From assembly GCA_023974075.1 (NCBI GenBank), contig JAMFTG010000148.1:71001-135000 (forward strand): 64,000 nt of DNA, given 5' to 3'. Source of the DNA: Chaenocephalus aceratus. Its lineage: Eukaryota; Chordata; Actinopteri; Perciformes; Channichthyidae. Below the pieces are notes generated by a model, which saw only the letters and a list, made by a program, of their open reading frames with translations, searched no databases and had not been told where the DNA came from. The translations under genes were made by a program, and so were the position numbers. This document shows, one piece after another, positions 1-11,780 of the stretch (its first letter is position 1; every line of letters begins with the position of its first letter).

Positions 1-2260
1 CAAGAACAAGGTAGTCAAGAACAAGGTAGTCAAGAGCAAGGTAGTCAAGAGCAAGGTAGTCAAGAACCTGGTAGTCAAGAGCAAGGTAGTTAAGAACCTG
101 GTAGTCAAGAGCAAGGTAGTCAAGAGCCTGGTAGTCAAGAACAAGGTAGTCAAGAGCAAGGTAGTCAAGAGCAAGGTAGTCAAGAACCTGGTAGTCAAGA
201 ACAAGGTAGTCAAGAACAAGGTAGTCAAGAACATGGTAGTCAAGAACAAGGTAGTCAAGAGCCTGGTAGTCAAGAGCCTGGAAGTCAAGAGCAAGGTAGT
301 CAAGAACAAGGTAGTCAAGAGCCTGGTAGTCAAGAACAAGGTAGTCAAGAACAAGGTAGTCAAGAGCCTGGAAGTCAAGAACAAGGTAGTCAAGAGCAAG
401 GTAGTCAAGAGCAAGGTAGTCAAGAACCTGGTAGTCAAGAGCAAGGTAGTTAAGAACCTGGAAGTCAAGAGCAAGGTAGTCAAGAGCAAGGTAGTCAAGA
501 GCAAGGTAGTCAAGAGCAAGGTAGTCAAGAGCAAGGTAGTCAAGAACCTGGTAGTCAAGAGCAAGGTAGTCAAGAGCAAGGTAGTCAAGAACCTGGTAGT
601 CAGAGCAAGGTAGTCAAGAACAAGGTAGTCAAGAGCCTGGAAGTCAAGAGCAAGGTAGTCAAGAGCAAGGTAGTCAAGAGCAAGGTAGTCAAGAGCAAGG
701 TAGTCAAGAGCAAGGTAGTCAAGAACCTGGTAGTCAAGAGCAAGGTAGTCAAGAGCCTGGTAGTCAAGAGCCTGGTAGTCAAGAGCCTGGTAGTCCAGAG
801 CCTGGTAGTCAAGAGCCTGGTAGTCCAGAGCCTGGTAGTCAATAGCAAGGTAGTCAAGAACAAGGTAGTCAAGAGCCTGGTAGTCAAGAGCCTGGTAGTC
901 CAGAGCCTGGTAGTCAAGAGCAAGGTAGTCAAGAACAAGGTAGTCAAGAGCCTGGTAGTCAAGAGTCTGGTAGTCAAGAACAAGGTAGTCAAGAGCAAGG
1001 TAGTCAAGAACAAGGTAGTCAAGAGCAAGGTAGTCAAGAGCCTGGTAGTCAAGAGCCTGGTAGTCAAGAACAAGGTAGTCAAGAACAAGGTAGTCAAGAG
1101 CCTGGTAGTTCAGAGCCTGGTAGTCAAGAGCAAGGTAGTCAAGAGCAAGGTAGTCAAGAGCCTGGTAGTCCAGAGCCTGGTAGTCAAGAGCCTGGTAGTC
1201 CAGAGCCTGGTAGGTCAATAGCAAGGTAGTCAGAGACAAGGTAGTCAAGAGCCTGGTAGTCCAGAGCCTGGTAGTCAAGAGCAAGGTAGTCAAGAGCAAG
1301 GTAGTCAAGAGCCTGTAGTAGTCAAGAAACAAGGGTAGTCAAGAGCAAGGTAGTCAAGAGCAAGGTAGTCAAAGCAAGGTAGTCAAGAGCAGGTAGTCAA
1401 GAACAAGGTAGTCAAGAGCAAGGGTAGTCAAGAGCCTGGTAGTCAAGAGCCTGGTAGTCAAGAACAAGGTAGTCAAGAGCAAGGTAGTCAAGAGCCTGGT
1501 AGTCAATAGCAGGTAGTCAAGAGCAAGGTAGTCAAGAGCAAGGTAGTCAAGAGCCATGGTAGTCAAGAACAAGGTAGTCAATAGCAAGGTAGTCAAGAGC
1601 CTTGTAGTCAGAACAAGGTAGTCAAGAGCAAGGTAGTCAAGAGCAAGGTAGTTCAAGAGCCTGGTAGTCAAGAGCAAGGTAGTCAAGAGCCTGGTAGTCA
1701 AGAGCCTGGTAGTCAAGAACAAGGTAGTCAAGAGCAAGGGTAGTCAAGAAGCAAGGTAGTCCAAGGAACAAGGTAGTCAAGAGCAAGGTAGTCAAGGACA
1801 AGGTAGTCAAGAGCAAGGTAGTCAAGAACAAGGTAGTCCAAGAGCCTGGTAGTCAAGAGCCTGGTAGTCAAGAACAGGTAGTCAAGAGCAAGGTAGTCAA
1901 GAGCAAGGTAGTCAGAACAAGGTAGTCAAGAGCAAGGTAGTCAAGAGCAAGGTAGTCAAGAAGCAAGGTAGTCAAGAGCAAGGTAGTCAAGAACAAGGTA
2001 GGTCAAGAGCAAGGTAGTCAAGAACAGGTAGTCAAGAGCAAGGTAGTCAAGAGCCTGGTATCAAGAACAAGGTAGTCAAGAACAGGTAGGTCAAAGAGCA
2101 AGGTAGTCAAGAACAATGCAAGCCAAGAGCCGGGTAGTCAAGAGCCTGGTATTCAAGAGCCTGGTAGTCAAGAGCCTGTAGTCAAGTGCCTTGTAGTCAG
2201 AGTGCCTGGTAGTCAAGAGCCTGGTAGTCAAGAGCCTGGTAGTCAAGTGCCTGGTCGGCA
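1..2260. repeat. 15-bp minisatellite array
   Basis: About 150 tandem copies of a 15-bp unit, with two main variants: CAAGARCAAGGTAGT and CAAGARCCTGGTAGT. The array is already running at base 1, so its left end lies outside the window. Up to about 1200 the copies differ almost only by substitutions. From about 1210 to 2200 many copies carry one-base gains or losses, such as extra G or A in homopolymers. Because the period is a multiple of three, long low-complexity reading frames stay open on both strands. They are not taken as genes. Confidence 0.97.
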
Positions 2261-2509
2261 TAAACACTATTCAATCAGGAGACACTTCATTTTGTTTAAA
2301 GAACATTTCTTGACACATGTCATATGATGAATGTTAAGTCTTTGGCGGTTAGACCCCGATCCTGAAATGGTATATCTAAAGGGGGAAATGCAGCCGTGAG
2401 CATATAGGGAACCCCCCGGGGTCTAGACCCTGGTGATGATGAGGAAGATCTGGATTTGATGAGATGGGATGAAGAGGAGGTGTGATGAGGTCTTTGGGTT
2501 AACTCTCCT
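2261..2509. other. unique spacer between two arrays
   Basis: Non-repetitive sequence between the 15-bp array and the purine-rich array. No gene, RNA or element was recognised. Confidence 0.5.
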
Positions 2510-3870
2510 GGCACTGGATGTGATGAGAGGAGGTGGATGGGGAGGAGGCGGATGGGGAGGAGGTGGAGGAGGTGGATGATGAAAGGAGGTGGATGATGAA
2601 AGGAGGTGGATGGGGAGGAGGTGGATGAGGAGAAGGCGGATGGAGAGGAGGTGGATGATGAAAGGAGGTGGAAGGGGAGGAGGTGGATGAGGAGAAGGCG
2701 GATGGAGAGGAGGTGGATGATGAAAGAGGTGGAAGGGGAGGAGGTGGATGAGGAGAAGGCGGATGGAGAGGAGGTGGATGATGAAAGGAGGTGGAAGGGG
2801 AGGAGGCGGATGGGGAGGAGGTGGAGGAGGTGGATGATGAAAGGAGGTGGATGATGAAAGGAGGTGGATGGGGAGGAGGTGGATGAGGAGAAGGCGGATG
2901 GAGAGGAGTGGATGATGAAAGGAGGTGGAAGGGGAGGAGGCGGATGGGGAGGAGGTGGAGGAGGTGGATGATGAAAGGAGGTGGATGATGAAAGGAGGTG
3001 GATGGGGAGGAGGCGGATGGAGAGGAGGTGGATGGAGAGGAGGTGGATAGAGAAGGTGGAGGAGGTGGATGATGAAAGGAAGTGGATGGGGAGGAGGCGG
3101 ATGTGGAGGAGGTGGATGATGAAAGGAGGTGGATGGGGAGGAGGCAGATGGGGAGGAGGCGGATGGAGAGGAGGTGGATGATGAAAGGAGGTGGATGGAG
3201 AGGAGGCGGATGGGGAGGAGGCGGATGGGGAGGAGGCGGACGGAGAGGAGGTGGAGGAGGTGGATGATGAAAGGAGGTGGATGGGGGAGGCGGATGGGGA
3301 GGAGGTGGATGGGGAGGCGGATGGAGAGGAGGTGGAGGAGGCGGATGATGAAAGGAGGTGGATGGGGGGTGGGGAGGTGGTGTGAGGAGGTGGATGGGGA
3401 GGAGGTGGTGGGGAGGGGCGGATGGGGAGGAGGCGGACGGGGAGGAGGCGGACGGGGCGGAGGCGGCGGGGAGGAGGTGGGGGCGGTGGCTGATGCGGCG
3501 GTGGGGGGGCGGCGCTGGGGCGGGGTGGAGCGGTGGCTGATGCGGCGGGTGGGGTGCGGAGGTGGCTGGGGCGGCGGCGGCTGGGCGGCGGGGGGGGGGG
3601 GGGAGGGGAGGGGATGAAAAGGAAGGGTGAGGAGGCGGATGGGGAGGAGGTGGACGGGGAGGAGGTGGAGGAGGTGGATGATGAAAGGAGGTGGAGGGTG
3701 AGGATGGGATGGGGGGAGGTGGAGGTGGACGGGGGAGGAGGGGAGGAGGGGATTGATGAACGAGGTGGAGGAGAGGGTGGAGGGGGAGGTGGATGGGGAG
3801 GGAGGTGGATGGGGGGAGGAGGTGGATGGGGAGGAGGTGGGGAGGTGGATGTGATGAAAGGGGTGAAGGT
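2510..3870. repeat. purine-rich GGA/GGTGGATGATGAAA tandem array
   Basis: The + strand is almost all purine plus T. It is built from GGAGGTGGATGATGAAA, GGTGGATGGGGA and GGAGGCGGATGG blocks in changing order. From about 3400 to 3610 it becomes very G-rich and CpG-containing, ending in a run of G near 3590-3603. Dense GG/GGGG tracts make G-quadruplex or purine-triplex folding likely (inference). Both strands carry long Pro/Ser-, Glu/Asp- or Gly-rich frames that simply follow the repeat. Confidence 0.93.
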
Positions 3871-4009
3871 GAAGGAGGCGGGTCGGCAGCATGAAAACCT
3901 GGAAATCACGCTGACTGCAGGAGAGAGGAGAACCATTTAAAGTTTGGCTGCAGCACGGTGATTGGCTGCTGGGGATTGAGGTGAATGTAACAGGTTAAAG
4001 AGAACGCCC
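3871..4009. other. spacer, nothing recognised
   Basis: Unique sequence after the purine array. No feature is supported. Confidence 0.4.
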
Positions 4010-4039
4010 GTGATGCAGCTGATTATATGCAGCTGCGGA

Positions 4040-4446
4040 GTGAATGTACCCAGGGTGTTTCTCAATGTCAAGGAAGGATGCTCCAGAGCCACTATTTCAA
4101 GGATGCTACGTCATCGAGTCCCGCCGAAGGACTGTTCCAATGTCCAGGCTCCTTGGAATTCTACCGAGCCCGGCGTCCTTCGTAGCGAGAAATTTCGAGG
4201 CTGCACATGTGTAGACTCCGCGGTCTTAAAATCCCCACAATGCTTTGCGCACGGACCAATTTGGCGGATATCGCGCTACATTTAGGGCGGGGCCTCGCAT
4301 ATGACGCACACCGGCACACCTATTCCACCATTCTTCGTTTTCCGAGGCTAGGAAGGATTCTTGCCTCGCTTCTGAAGGAAGTGACTCGCAAGACATGTCC
4401 TACCAAGGAAGATTGCAAGAAATCAGGACACATGTTCGTTAACTGA
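4040..4446. mobile_element. candidate dispersed repeat fragment
   Basis: It begins near GGTGTTTCTCAATGTCAAGG and contains repeated AAGGAAG/AAGGATG and TTCGAGG-like blocks. From memory this style resembles a short non-autonomous element of teleost genomes. I could not find a matching inverted right end or a target duplication, so class and borders are uncertain. It could also be unique sequence. Confidence 0.35.
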
Positions 4447-5226
4447 GCGGCAGAGACAGGTTTCAAAATAAAGTAATTTTATTAAATTGAATCAAAAAGG
4501 AAAACTCAGGAAATGTTAAAGATAAAATCATTGAATAGAAAACATTGATCTTTATTACACAAGTTAGTATAAAATATTTACTTATACGTCTAAAAAATCT
4601 AAATAAGCAAAGCTAAACTATATTATAAAGACACATGCAAACAAGCTAAACGAATCAAAATATAATAAACAACACAAACAAACCAGCAGCAGGTGAACCT
4701 AAAAGCAATGGTTATATTCACACAAAAATAAATAGAAGAAAAGTAATGATAATAATATTATTTCTGAGGAAATAATCAGATAAGTACATGTTAATATTAG
4801 GAAGGTTTCCCAAAGGCTGCCATGCAAACTGATTGGTTGCCTCAAAAGCGTTTCATGCATTAAAGGTCAAATCTGCTTGTTAATGATATCATATAGCTGT
4901 CCAAGACTCAGCACCACATATGGACAAAACACAAGGAGCTGCTTCGAGAATTATTAATGTGAACTCAAGGATGATGTTACAACAGACCTGAAGAGCACGA
5001 GCAAACACAAGCAATTAATTTATTGTTTTAACGAGCTATTGTATTGCATGTGCAGCTGGTGTTAGAGTACTAATTAAATCATATCTGAAGACCTCTAACC
5101 TGGAAAGGAGAGATATGATGGACTGATTCAGCCACGGGGCATTCATTGATTTTTAAATGTTGCAACACTAAATTGGGGAAAAGGAATACATTAATGCAGT
5201 GAAATCAAAGTGTGTGGACTCTCTCA
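4447..5226. other. AT-rich gene-free stretch
   Basis: AT-rich sequence with many stops in all frames. No gene, RNA or delimitable repeat was seen. Confidence 0.5.
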
Positions 5227-5234
5227 TACATGCT

Positions 5235-7472
5235 CAGAGCTGGCAGAAGTACACACATCCTTTACTCGAGTAGAAGTACAGATACTCATGTTTAAAAATA
5301 CTCTGGTGAAAGTAGAAGTACTGACTAAACTTCTTTACTCAAGTCAAAGTAAAGAGGCTTTGAAGTGTACTTCAGTAAAAAGTACCCATAACTAGCAGCT
5401 GCTTTAAAGAGTACCTGACCTCCCTTTATATCAATAGAACAATAATGTCATTGTTAGCTAATGAATGTTTCCATGGTGACCAACGGCAACATGACAACGT
5501 TTCCATTGGTCCCTCTTCTTTAGAGAAGACCAGGAAGTGATGGATACACGGATCGTGCTCCAACCAATAGGCACGCAGTGACTCTAAAGAATAATGATCA
5601 CACACCAACACACATTCAGACTAAAGGAACCAGCTGTTTGGGAAATGAGAGAAGTAGAAAGTACAGGTATTTGTGTTCAACATGAGAGAAGTACAAAGTA
5701 CAGGTATTTGAGTTCACATGAGAGAAGTAGAAAGTACAGGTATTTGTGTTCAACATGTGAGAAGTAGAAAGTACAGGTATTTGTGTTCAACATGTGAGAA
5801 GTAGAAAGTACAGGTATTTGTGTTCAACATGAGAGAAGTAGAAAGTACAGGTATTTGTGTTCAACATGTGAGAAGTAGAAAGTACAGGTATTTGAGTTCA
5901 ACATGTAAGAAGTAGAAAGTACAGGTATTTGGAGTTCAACATGTGAGAAGTAGAAAGTACAGGTATTTGAGTTCAACATGAGAGAAGTAGAAAGTACAGG
6001 TATTTGAGTTCAACATGTAAGAAGTAGAAAGTACAGGTATTTGAGTTCAACATGAGAGAAGTAGAAAGTACAGGTATTTGAGTTCAACATGAGAGAAGTA
6101 GAAAGTACAGGTATTTGGGTTCAACATGTGAGAAGTAGAAAGTACAGGTATTTGTGTTCAACATGTAAGAAGTAGAAAGTACAGGTATTTGAGTTCAACA
6201 TGTGAGAAGTAGAAAGTACAGGTATTTGGGTTCAACATGTGAGAAGTAGAAAGTACAGGTATTTGAGTTCAACATGTAAGAAGTAGAAAGTACAGGTATT
6301 TGAGTTCAACATGTAAGAAGTAGAAAGTACAGGTATTTGTGTTCAACATGTAAGAAGTAGAAAGTACAGGTATTTGAGTTCAACATGTGAGAAGTAGAAA
6401 GTACAGGTATTTGGGTTCAACATGTGAGAAGTAGAAAGTACAGGTATTTGAGTTCAACATGTAAGAAGTAGAAAGTACAGGTATTTGAGTTCAACATGTA
6501 AGAAGTAGAAAGTACAGGTATTTGGGTTCAACATGTAAGAAGTAGAAAGTACAGGTATTTGAGTTCAACATGTAAGAAGTAGAAAGTACAGGTATTTGAG
6601 TTCAACATGTAAGAAGTAGAAAGTACAGGTATTTGAGTTCAACATGTAAGAAGTAGAAAGTACAGGTATTTGAGTTCAACATGTAAGAAGTAGAAAGTAC
6701 AGGTATTTGAGTTCAACATGTAAGAAGTAGAAAGTACAGGTATTTGTGTTCAACATGTGAGAAGTAGAAAGTACAGGTATTTGGGTTCAACATGTGAGAA
6801 GTAGAAAGTACAGGTATTTGTGTTCAACATGTGAGAAGTAGAAAGTACAGGTATTTGAGTTCAACATGTAAGAAGTAGAAAGTACAGGTATTTGGGTTCA
6901 ACATGTAAGAAGTAGAAAGTACAGGTATTTGTGTTCAACATGTAAGAAGTAGAAAGTACAGGTATTTGTGTTCAACATGTAAGAAGTAGAAAGTACAGGT
7001 ATTTGGGTTCAACATGTAAGAAGTAGAAAGTACAGGTATTTGGGTTCAACATGTAAGAAGTAGAAAGTACAGGTATTTTTGTTTAAAGTGTAAGAAGTAG
7101 AAAGTACAGGTATTTGTGTCCAACATGTAAGATGATGTAGAAAGTACAGGTATTTGTGTTCAACATGTAAGAAGTAGAAAGTACAGGTATTTGTGTCCAA
7201 CATGTAAGATGATGTAGAAAGTACAGGTATTTGTGTTCAACATGTAAGAAGTAGAAAGTACAGGTATTGTGTCCAACATGTAAGAAGTAGAAAGTACAGG
7301 TATTTGTGTTCAACATGTAAGAAGTAGAAAGTACAGGTATTTGTATTCAACATGTAAGAAGTCAAAGTCAAAAGTCGTCAGAAAAATAAGTAGCGGAGTA
7401 AAGTACTGATACCAGAAATATGTACTTAAGTACAGTAACGAAGTATTTGTACTCCACTACTTCCCAGCTCTG
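5235..7472. mobile_element. hAT-like non-autonomous element hosting a minisatellite
   Basis: The left end reads CAGAGCTGGCAGAAGTA. The reverse complement of the right end reads CAGAGCTGGGAAGTAGT. The flanking 8 bp are TACATGCT (5227-5234) and TAAATGCT (7473-7480), a 7/8 match. CAG-starting inverted ends plus an 8-bp duplication are typical of the hAT superfamily. Subterminal sequence is rich in AGTA/GTACTT motifs. No transposase frame is present. Most of the interior is a 37-bp tandem array. Confidence 0.8.
5640..7365. repeat. 37-bp minisatellite inside a hAT-like element
   Basis: About 46 copies of a 37-bp unit built on GAAGTAGAAAGTACAGG, then TATTTGNGTTCAACATGT. Copies differ mainly at TGTGAG/TGTAAG/TGAGAG and at the base after TATTTG. 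Near 7130 and 7207 some units carry a GATGATG insertion. The unit resembles the element's left subterminal sequence (GTAGAAGTACAGATACT at about 5270), so the array probably grew from it. Confidence 0.95.
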
Positions 7473-7480
7473 TAAATGCT

Positions 7481-9440
7481 GTGTTTCTGCAGCTATCCTT
7501 GAAACAAAAACCCATTGCTCCCACAGGTCCTGTCACAGTTTGACATGTCTGCTACCCTTCTTCCGCTCCACTGCAAATGTTGAGGATATGAGCGTGGGCA
7601 CCCAGGGGCCCCTGAATAACCCCCCCCCACAAAGAAAGAGGAATCAAGTGAGTCAAACTGCAGCCGGCACAGACATCTTGTACAAATAATTCATGGCTGA
7701 TACAGCATTCATTTGAAATTCAGATAGAGGCGCTTCACCACTTGTGGAGGTCCGGGGGCCGACTGAATGTTGCATCTTGTTTTCAGTGTTTGGACTCGTG
7801 CTTATGCATACATTCAAATTACTTTGGGCAATATTGATCTTGGGCGTGATGCAGACACTCGATTCGTCTCACACTGCTAGATTATATTCATGTGAAAGCT
7901 GTGGTGGTTGTAGATAATTACGTTTACTCAGGCACCGAAAGACAGTTTGAAGTACTTGGTCTTTACATGAATGTTGACATTTTGTGCCGTCTATTCTCCA
8001 ACATATTTAAGACTCACATTTAGTACTTTACACATATTTGATTTATTTACAATAAGACTGTCACAACATCAGATTTTCACTACCAATTATTTTGACTAAA
8101 GTAAAGATAGTATTGCATTATTTAAAGAACATTTGAAAATAAATAAATAATACAAATACTATCAATTTAAATCATCTTTTACTTTGTTAATTGTCATGTT
8201 TACCTTACTACATTTTTACCTTAACTGTATTATATTGATTTCCCTGCATGGTATATCAAGTAGTTAATGCACGCTCTTCCTTTAACAGCTGCAACATTAA
8301 ATCCATGAACACAATAATGCATGAATATTATACTCAAGTAATTGAAATATGGTATTCTGCATAAGGAGTATTTTAACTGTTGGTACTTAACGTATATTTG
8401 TATGGCAATACTTTGACTTAAGACTGGAGCAGAGTATTTCTACACTGTGGTACTACATAATGTGAGTAGTTGTCCTGCACCTGTGTGAAAGTGAAGCAGC
8501 CTGCCGGTGTTTGATCTGTTTATCCAGTGCTGACACACTTAATGCCGGCAGCTGAACACTTATTGTTTTCCCTCTGGCAACAAATATCAAGCAGACTAAA
8601 CTTTGTTTGTCAGATCTCATTTAGCTTGTAGAAACATTGCATCCTTGCTTCCCTGTGTCCTTGGTGCTAAATGTAAGAGCTGACACCCCCCCCCCCCCCC
8701 ACATCAAGTAAGGGCAGCCTGATCAGCCCTAATAGGGCCGGGTAATTAGAGTCTCTGCATAAAGCCTGTCTGCACCCAGCGGCCCTAAGCAGGCTGGGGA
8801 AGGACTGCCATGCACTTGACAGTGTGGAAAAACAATGTAATGTTCAGTATATGGACCAAATTAGCCTGGCGCTGGTAAACACAACTACTTTAGAACAATA
8901 CTGACACCAATTAGGCGACCAATGTTTCATTTCAGAGTTCAACTTTTAGTTGCTGCATCAAATAGTTGGAGAGTAAACTTGATACAAATGAACAAGACCT
9001 TCCTGCAGGCCGAGCACACAGAGGGGAATGGAAATCATGATAATTGCTCTATAGCAAACAAAGATGAAATGGTTTGCTTAAATCTGCACAGGAGTTATCG
9101 CTATATTATCCTATGAATGCTCTAACATATAGGCTATCTTCAAGTATATTATATGCAAAGATTGACTACTATAAAGAACTTGAACAGTGGAAATATCTAC
9201 GTTTTCACATTTCTCTATAGCAAGACACTTCAGATACAAGACTAGAATTACTGTATTCTTTTTTAAATGTTTTTATGCATGCCACCCATTCTGCAGACTC
9301 CACGTGGATCCTGCATTCAAAACCTCAAGTCATTTGTACAAATGCAAATCATTTCAGGGACTGTATGAAATAATTTCAGGTGGTGGTGGGAGTCGTGTGT
9401 CTCTGCTGCTGTGAGAGAACTGAATCTTTCTGCATCTACA
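7481..9440. other. gene-free stretch with a C15 run
   Basis: Mostly AT-rich unique sequence. A run of 15 C lies at 8686-8700. Short open frames (for example 7420-7689 and 9187-9414) have no recognisable content. No element ends were seen. Confidence 0.5.
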
Positions 9441-10017
9441 TTACATTGCATTTAGCTGACGCTTTTATCCAAAGCGACGTACAGTAAGTGCATTCGACCA
9501 GGAAGACACAACCTTGAAGAAAACAGAATCATAAAGTACATCAGGCTTCATAGAGCTAAAACATTTCAAGTGCTACTCAACTGGCTTTAGAGGAGCCAGT
9601 CCTTTGTTAGTATATTTTGTGCTTTGTTAGTCGTTCTATCGCTCGAAGTGGAGTCGAAGGAGATGAGTTTCAGTCTGGAAGGTGTGTGAGCTTTCTGCTG
9701 TCCTGATGTCAATGGGAGCTCATTCCACCATCTTGGAGCCAGGACAGCAAACCCACGTGTTTCTGCTGATGGGAGCTTGGGTCCCCCTCGCAGCGAGGGT
9801 GCAGCGAGTCGTTTGGCTGATGCAGAGCGGAGTGCACGTGCTGGGGTGCACGGTTTAACCATGTCCTGGATGTAGGAAGGGCCAGATCCATTCGCAGCAT
9901 GCAAGTACCAGTGTCTTGAACTACTACTTCTTGTTCAAGTTTTGCTTCTTGTTCAGTGTTTTCTCTCCATTCATTTCCAGCTCTGCATCTCCTTTGACAG
10001 TGACATAAGAAAGACAA
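9441..10017 (-). mobile_element. L2-like LINE 3' fragment (5'-truncated)
   Basis: On the minus strand the reading frame at 9587-9904 encodes a pattern typical of the C-terminal end of L2/CR1-group reverse-transcriptase ORFs: PSYIQDM, then P-x-R-A-L-R-S-A, RLAAPS, and an aromatic-rich APRWWNELP block. Downstream on the same strand comes GTCGCTTTGGATAAAAGCG, a hallmark of L2-type 3' tails, followed by an ATGTAATG-like tail near 9441. The catalytic reverse-transcriptase domain is absent and overlapping frames suggest frameshifts. This is a dead copy. Confidence 0.75.
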
Positions 10018-10562
10018 TAGTGTCCGCCTTTGATGACGTCTTTCTGTCTTTTTGCAGGAGAGGTTAACAGAACAAGCATGTTTTTGCTAAATCTTGCTTG
10101 ACGCTGCATTGCACAACCTCTTCCTTCTATCCGCTGCCTTAGAGCAGTTATAGTGAAATGCTTTGCTTAATAGCATTCAGTGGTGGCCAGTTATTCACTT
10201 CACTGCTACTAAATGTTGTGCTTCTTGCAGGTTCTTCATTTATTTTTGTTGTCAAAAACCTCAACAAATAGTATATCGACCCCCTCTTGTTTGTCCTAAC
10301 ATCATTTTGTTTATACTTGTCTTAGTTATGAAAGAGAACAACACAAACATAATAAATATATTAGACACGCGTAAACTCTATTTTCAGATTGTATTTGGTA
10401 GATTAGGTAAATTAGAACGTAACATATCAACCAATATAGTAGTGATAATTCTAATATTATTTGTTTACCATAAGATACTAAGGCACTACGTGTTTTCTTT
10501 TATATCAGGATCATTTAAATGAGTTAATCTGAAAACTTTTCCTTGAACCCAATTCAATAAAT
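10018..10562. other. gene-free stretch
   Basis: AT-rich sequence. A 119-codon frame at 10163-10522 is composed of Ile/Phe/Val-rich residues as expected from AT bias, and no domain was recognised. Confidence 0.45.
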
Positions 10563-11451
10563 GGGTCATTCCAGAATTGGAGGACAATTTAGACACCAAC
10601 ATTTTTGAAAAATTAACCTTTTATTTAAACAAAATGTTTTATGTATTTAGGAAAAACAGATAATAAACCATCAAAAAAGTGATTTGCCCAGCGAGGCATC
10701 ACATGAATATTTTCCAATGAAGAATTACCCTGCTACTCTAATTACAGTAACAGGGTTGAAAATCAATGCTACTTTGAGCTTTAACCTCAGGAAGTGTTGC
10801 TAGATGTAGCATGTACTTTCAAGGCAAGGACACACTTGGATATCTAACGCAAGAAAGATAACTTTGAAATGAAAATGCTTTATTCTGATAATATGAGTAA
10901 CAGGGTTGAGTGGGTCGGAGTGCCACACTCTGTTAAGACTGAAAAGATTGTTAAAATATGAAAAATAAAAGAGGACTTAGTGTTGGTCTACCCATGGCAC
11001 GAGCACATGGCTTGCTGATGTCACTTCCTGTGTGTCATCTGATTTACAGTTTGTTCACTTCCTGTGCCAATCTAAACAGGTTTGGGTAACAGGGTTGAAC
11101 GCATGTTGAGGGACACACATTCTGTGCAAAATTACTGTTATTTAAAATATGTTTATGATTTAACAAATTGATTTTACCATTACAAGAGACATCAATAGAA
11201 TAATACCAAAAAAAGTCAATAAAATCCCTATTTTAAATGTTATATTTGGCATGCAAGCGGGGACAAGAGAAAAATGTAATTTAAGGGGATGTTCGAGAGC
11301 TATTTGATCATTTAAATAATATTTTGAAACCACTTTTTCTAGAACTTTATATACATTTTGTATGTTTAACACAACAAGTGCATGTTTTAGCATTTTGGGC
11401 ATGGATTATTAGATGTTTTATATGGGGGACATGAAAATTCTGGAATGACCC
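10563..11451. mobile_element. 889-bp inverted-repeat element (GGGTCATTCCAGAATT)
   Basis: The left end GGGTCATTCCAGAATT is matched exactly, in inverted form, at the right end (about 11436-11451). AAAT flanks both ends and may be a 4-bp target duplication. Inside, GTAACAGGGTTGA occurs three times, near 10747, 10898 and 11086, in the same direction. There is no transposase frame. The superfamily cannot be assigned from this alone. Confidence 0.7.
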
Positions 11452-11780
11452 AAATCCTTATTTCTAATCATAAAAGTACAACATATATATTCAATATATC
11501 TCCAAGTAATAATAACAACAATAGCCTATTTGACATCTAAAAACACTTCACAGTTCGGGTCTGTTTATCAGATATGGTCAGGGTAATTAATAAGTAGCCT
11601 AATAAGCATGTTTGTGTCATTACAGTGCAAACAATAACACATATATTTGGGTAATTATGTTTCTGTATATCAAATAATTTGCAGATTAGGTGGAATCATT
11701 TTGAATGCTGTTATGTTTGTTTACATTCTGTATCTATATTATTATGGTATTACTACTGTTATTGTGCATGTATTGAATAA
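11452..11780. other. AT-rich sequence upstream of socs6
   Basis: Nothing was recognised. The socs6 promoter may begin toward the right end of this stretch. Confidence 0.35.

Noticed and set aside
233..1831. Lys/Val and Leu/Thr repeat frames
   Set aside because: They are open only because the 15-bp unit is five codons long, and they break wherever the array has an indel.
2320..3936. Long Pro/Ser/His-rich frames (538 and 489 codons) on the minus strand and Glu/Asp/Gly-rich frames on the plus strand
   Set aside because: They mirror the purine-rich tandem array. Several frames are open at once and there is no domain or splice context.
7000..7320. Minus-strand CTFYFLHVE-type repeat frames
   Set aside because: They are translation of the 37-bp minisatellite.
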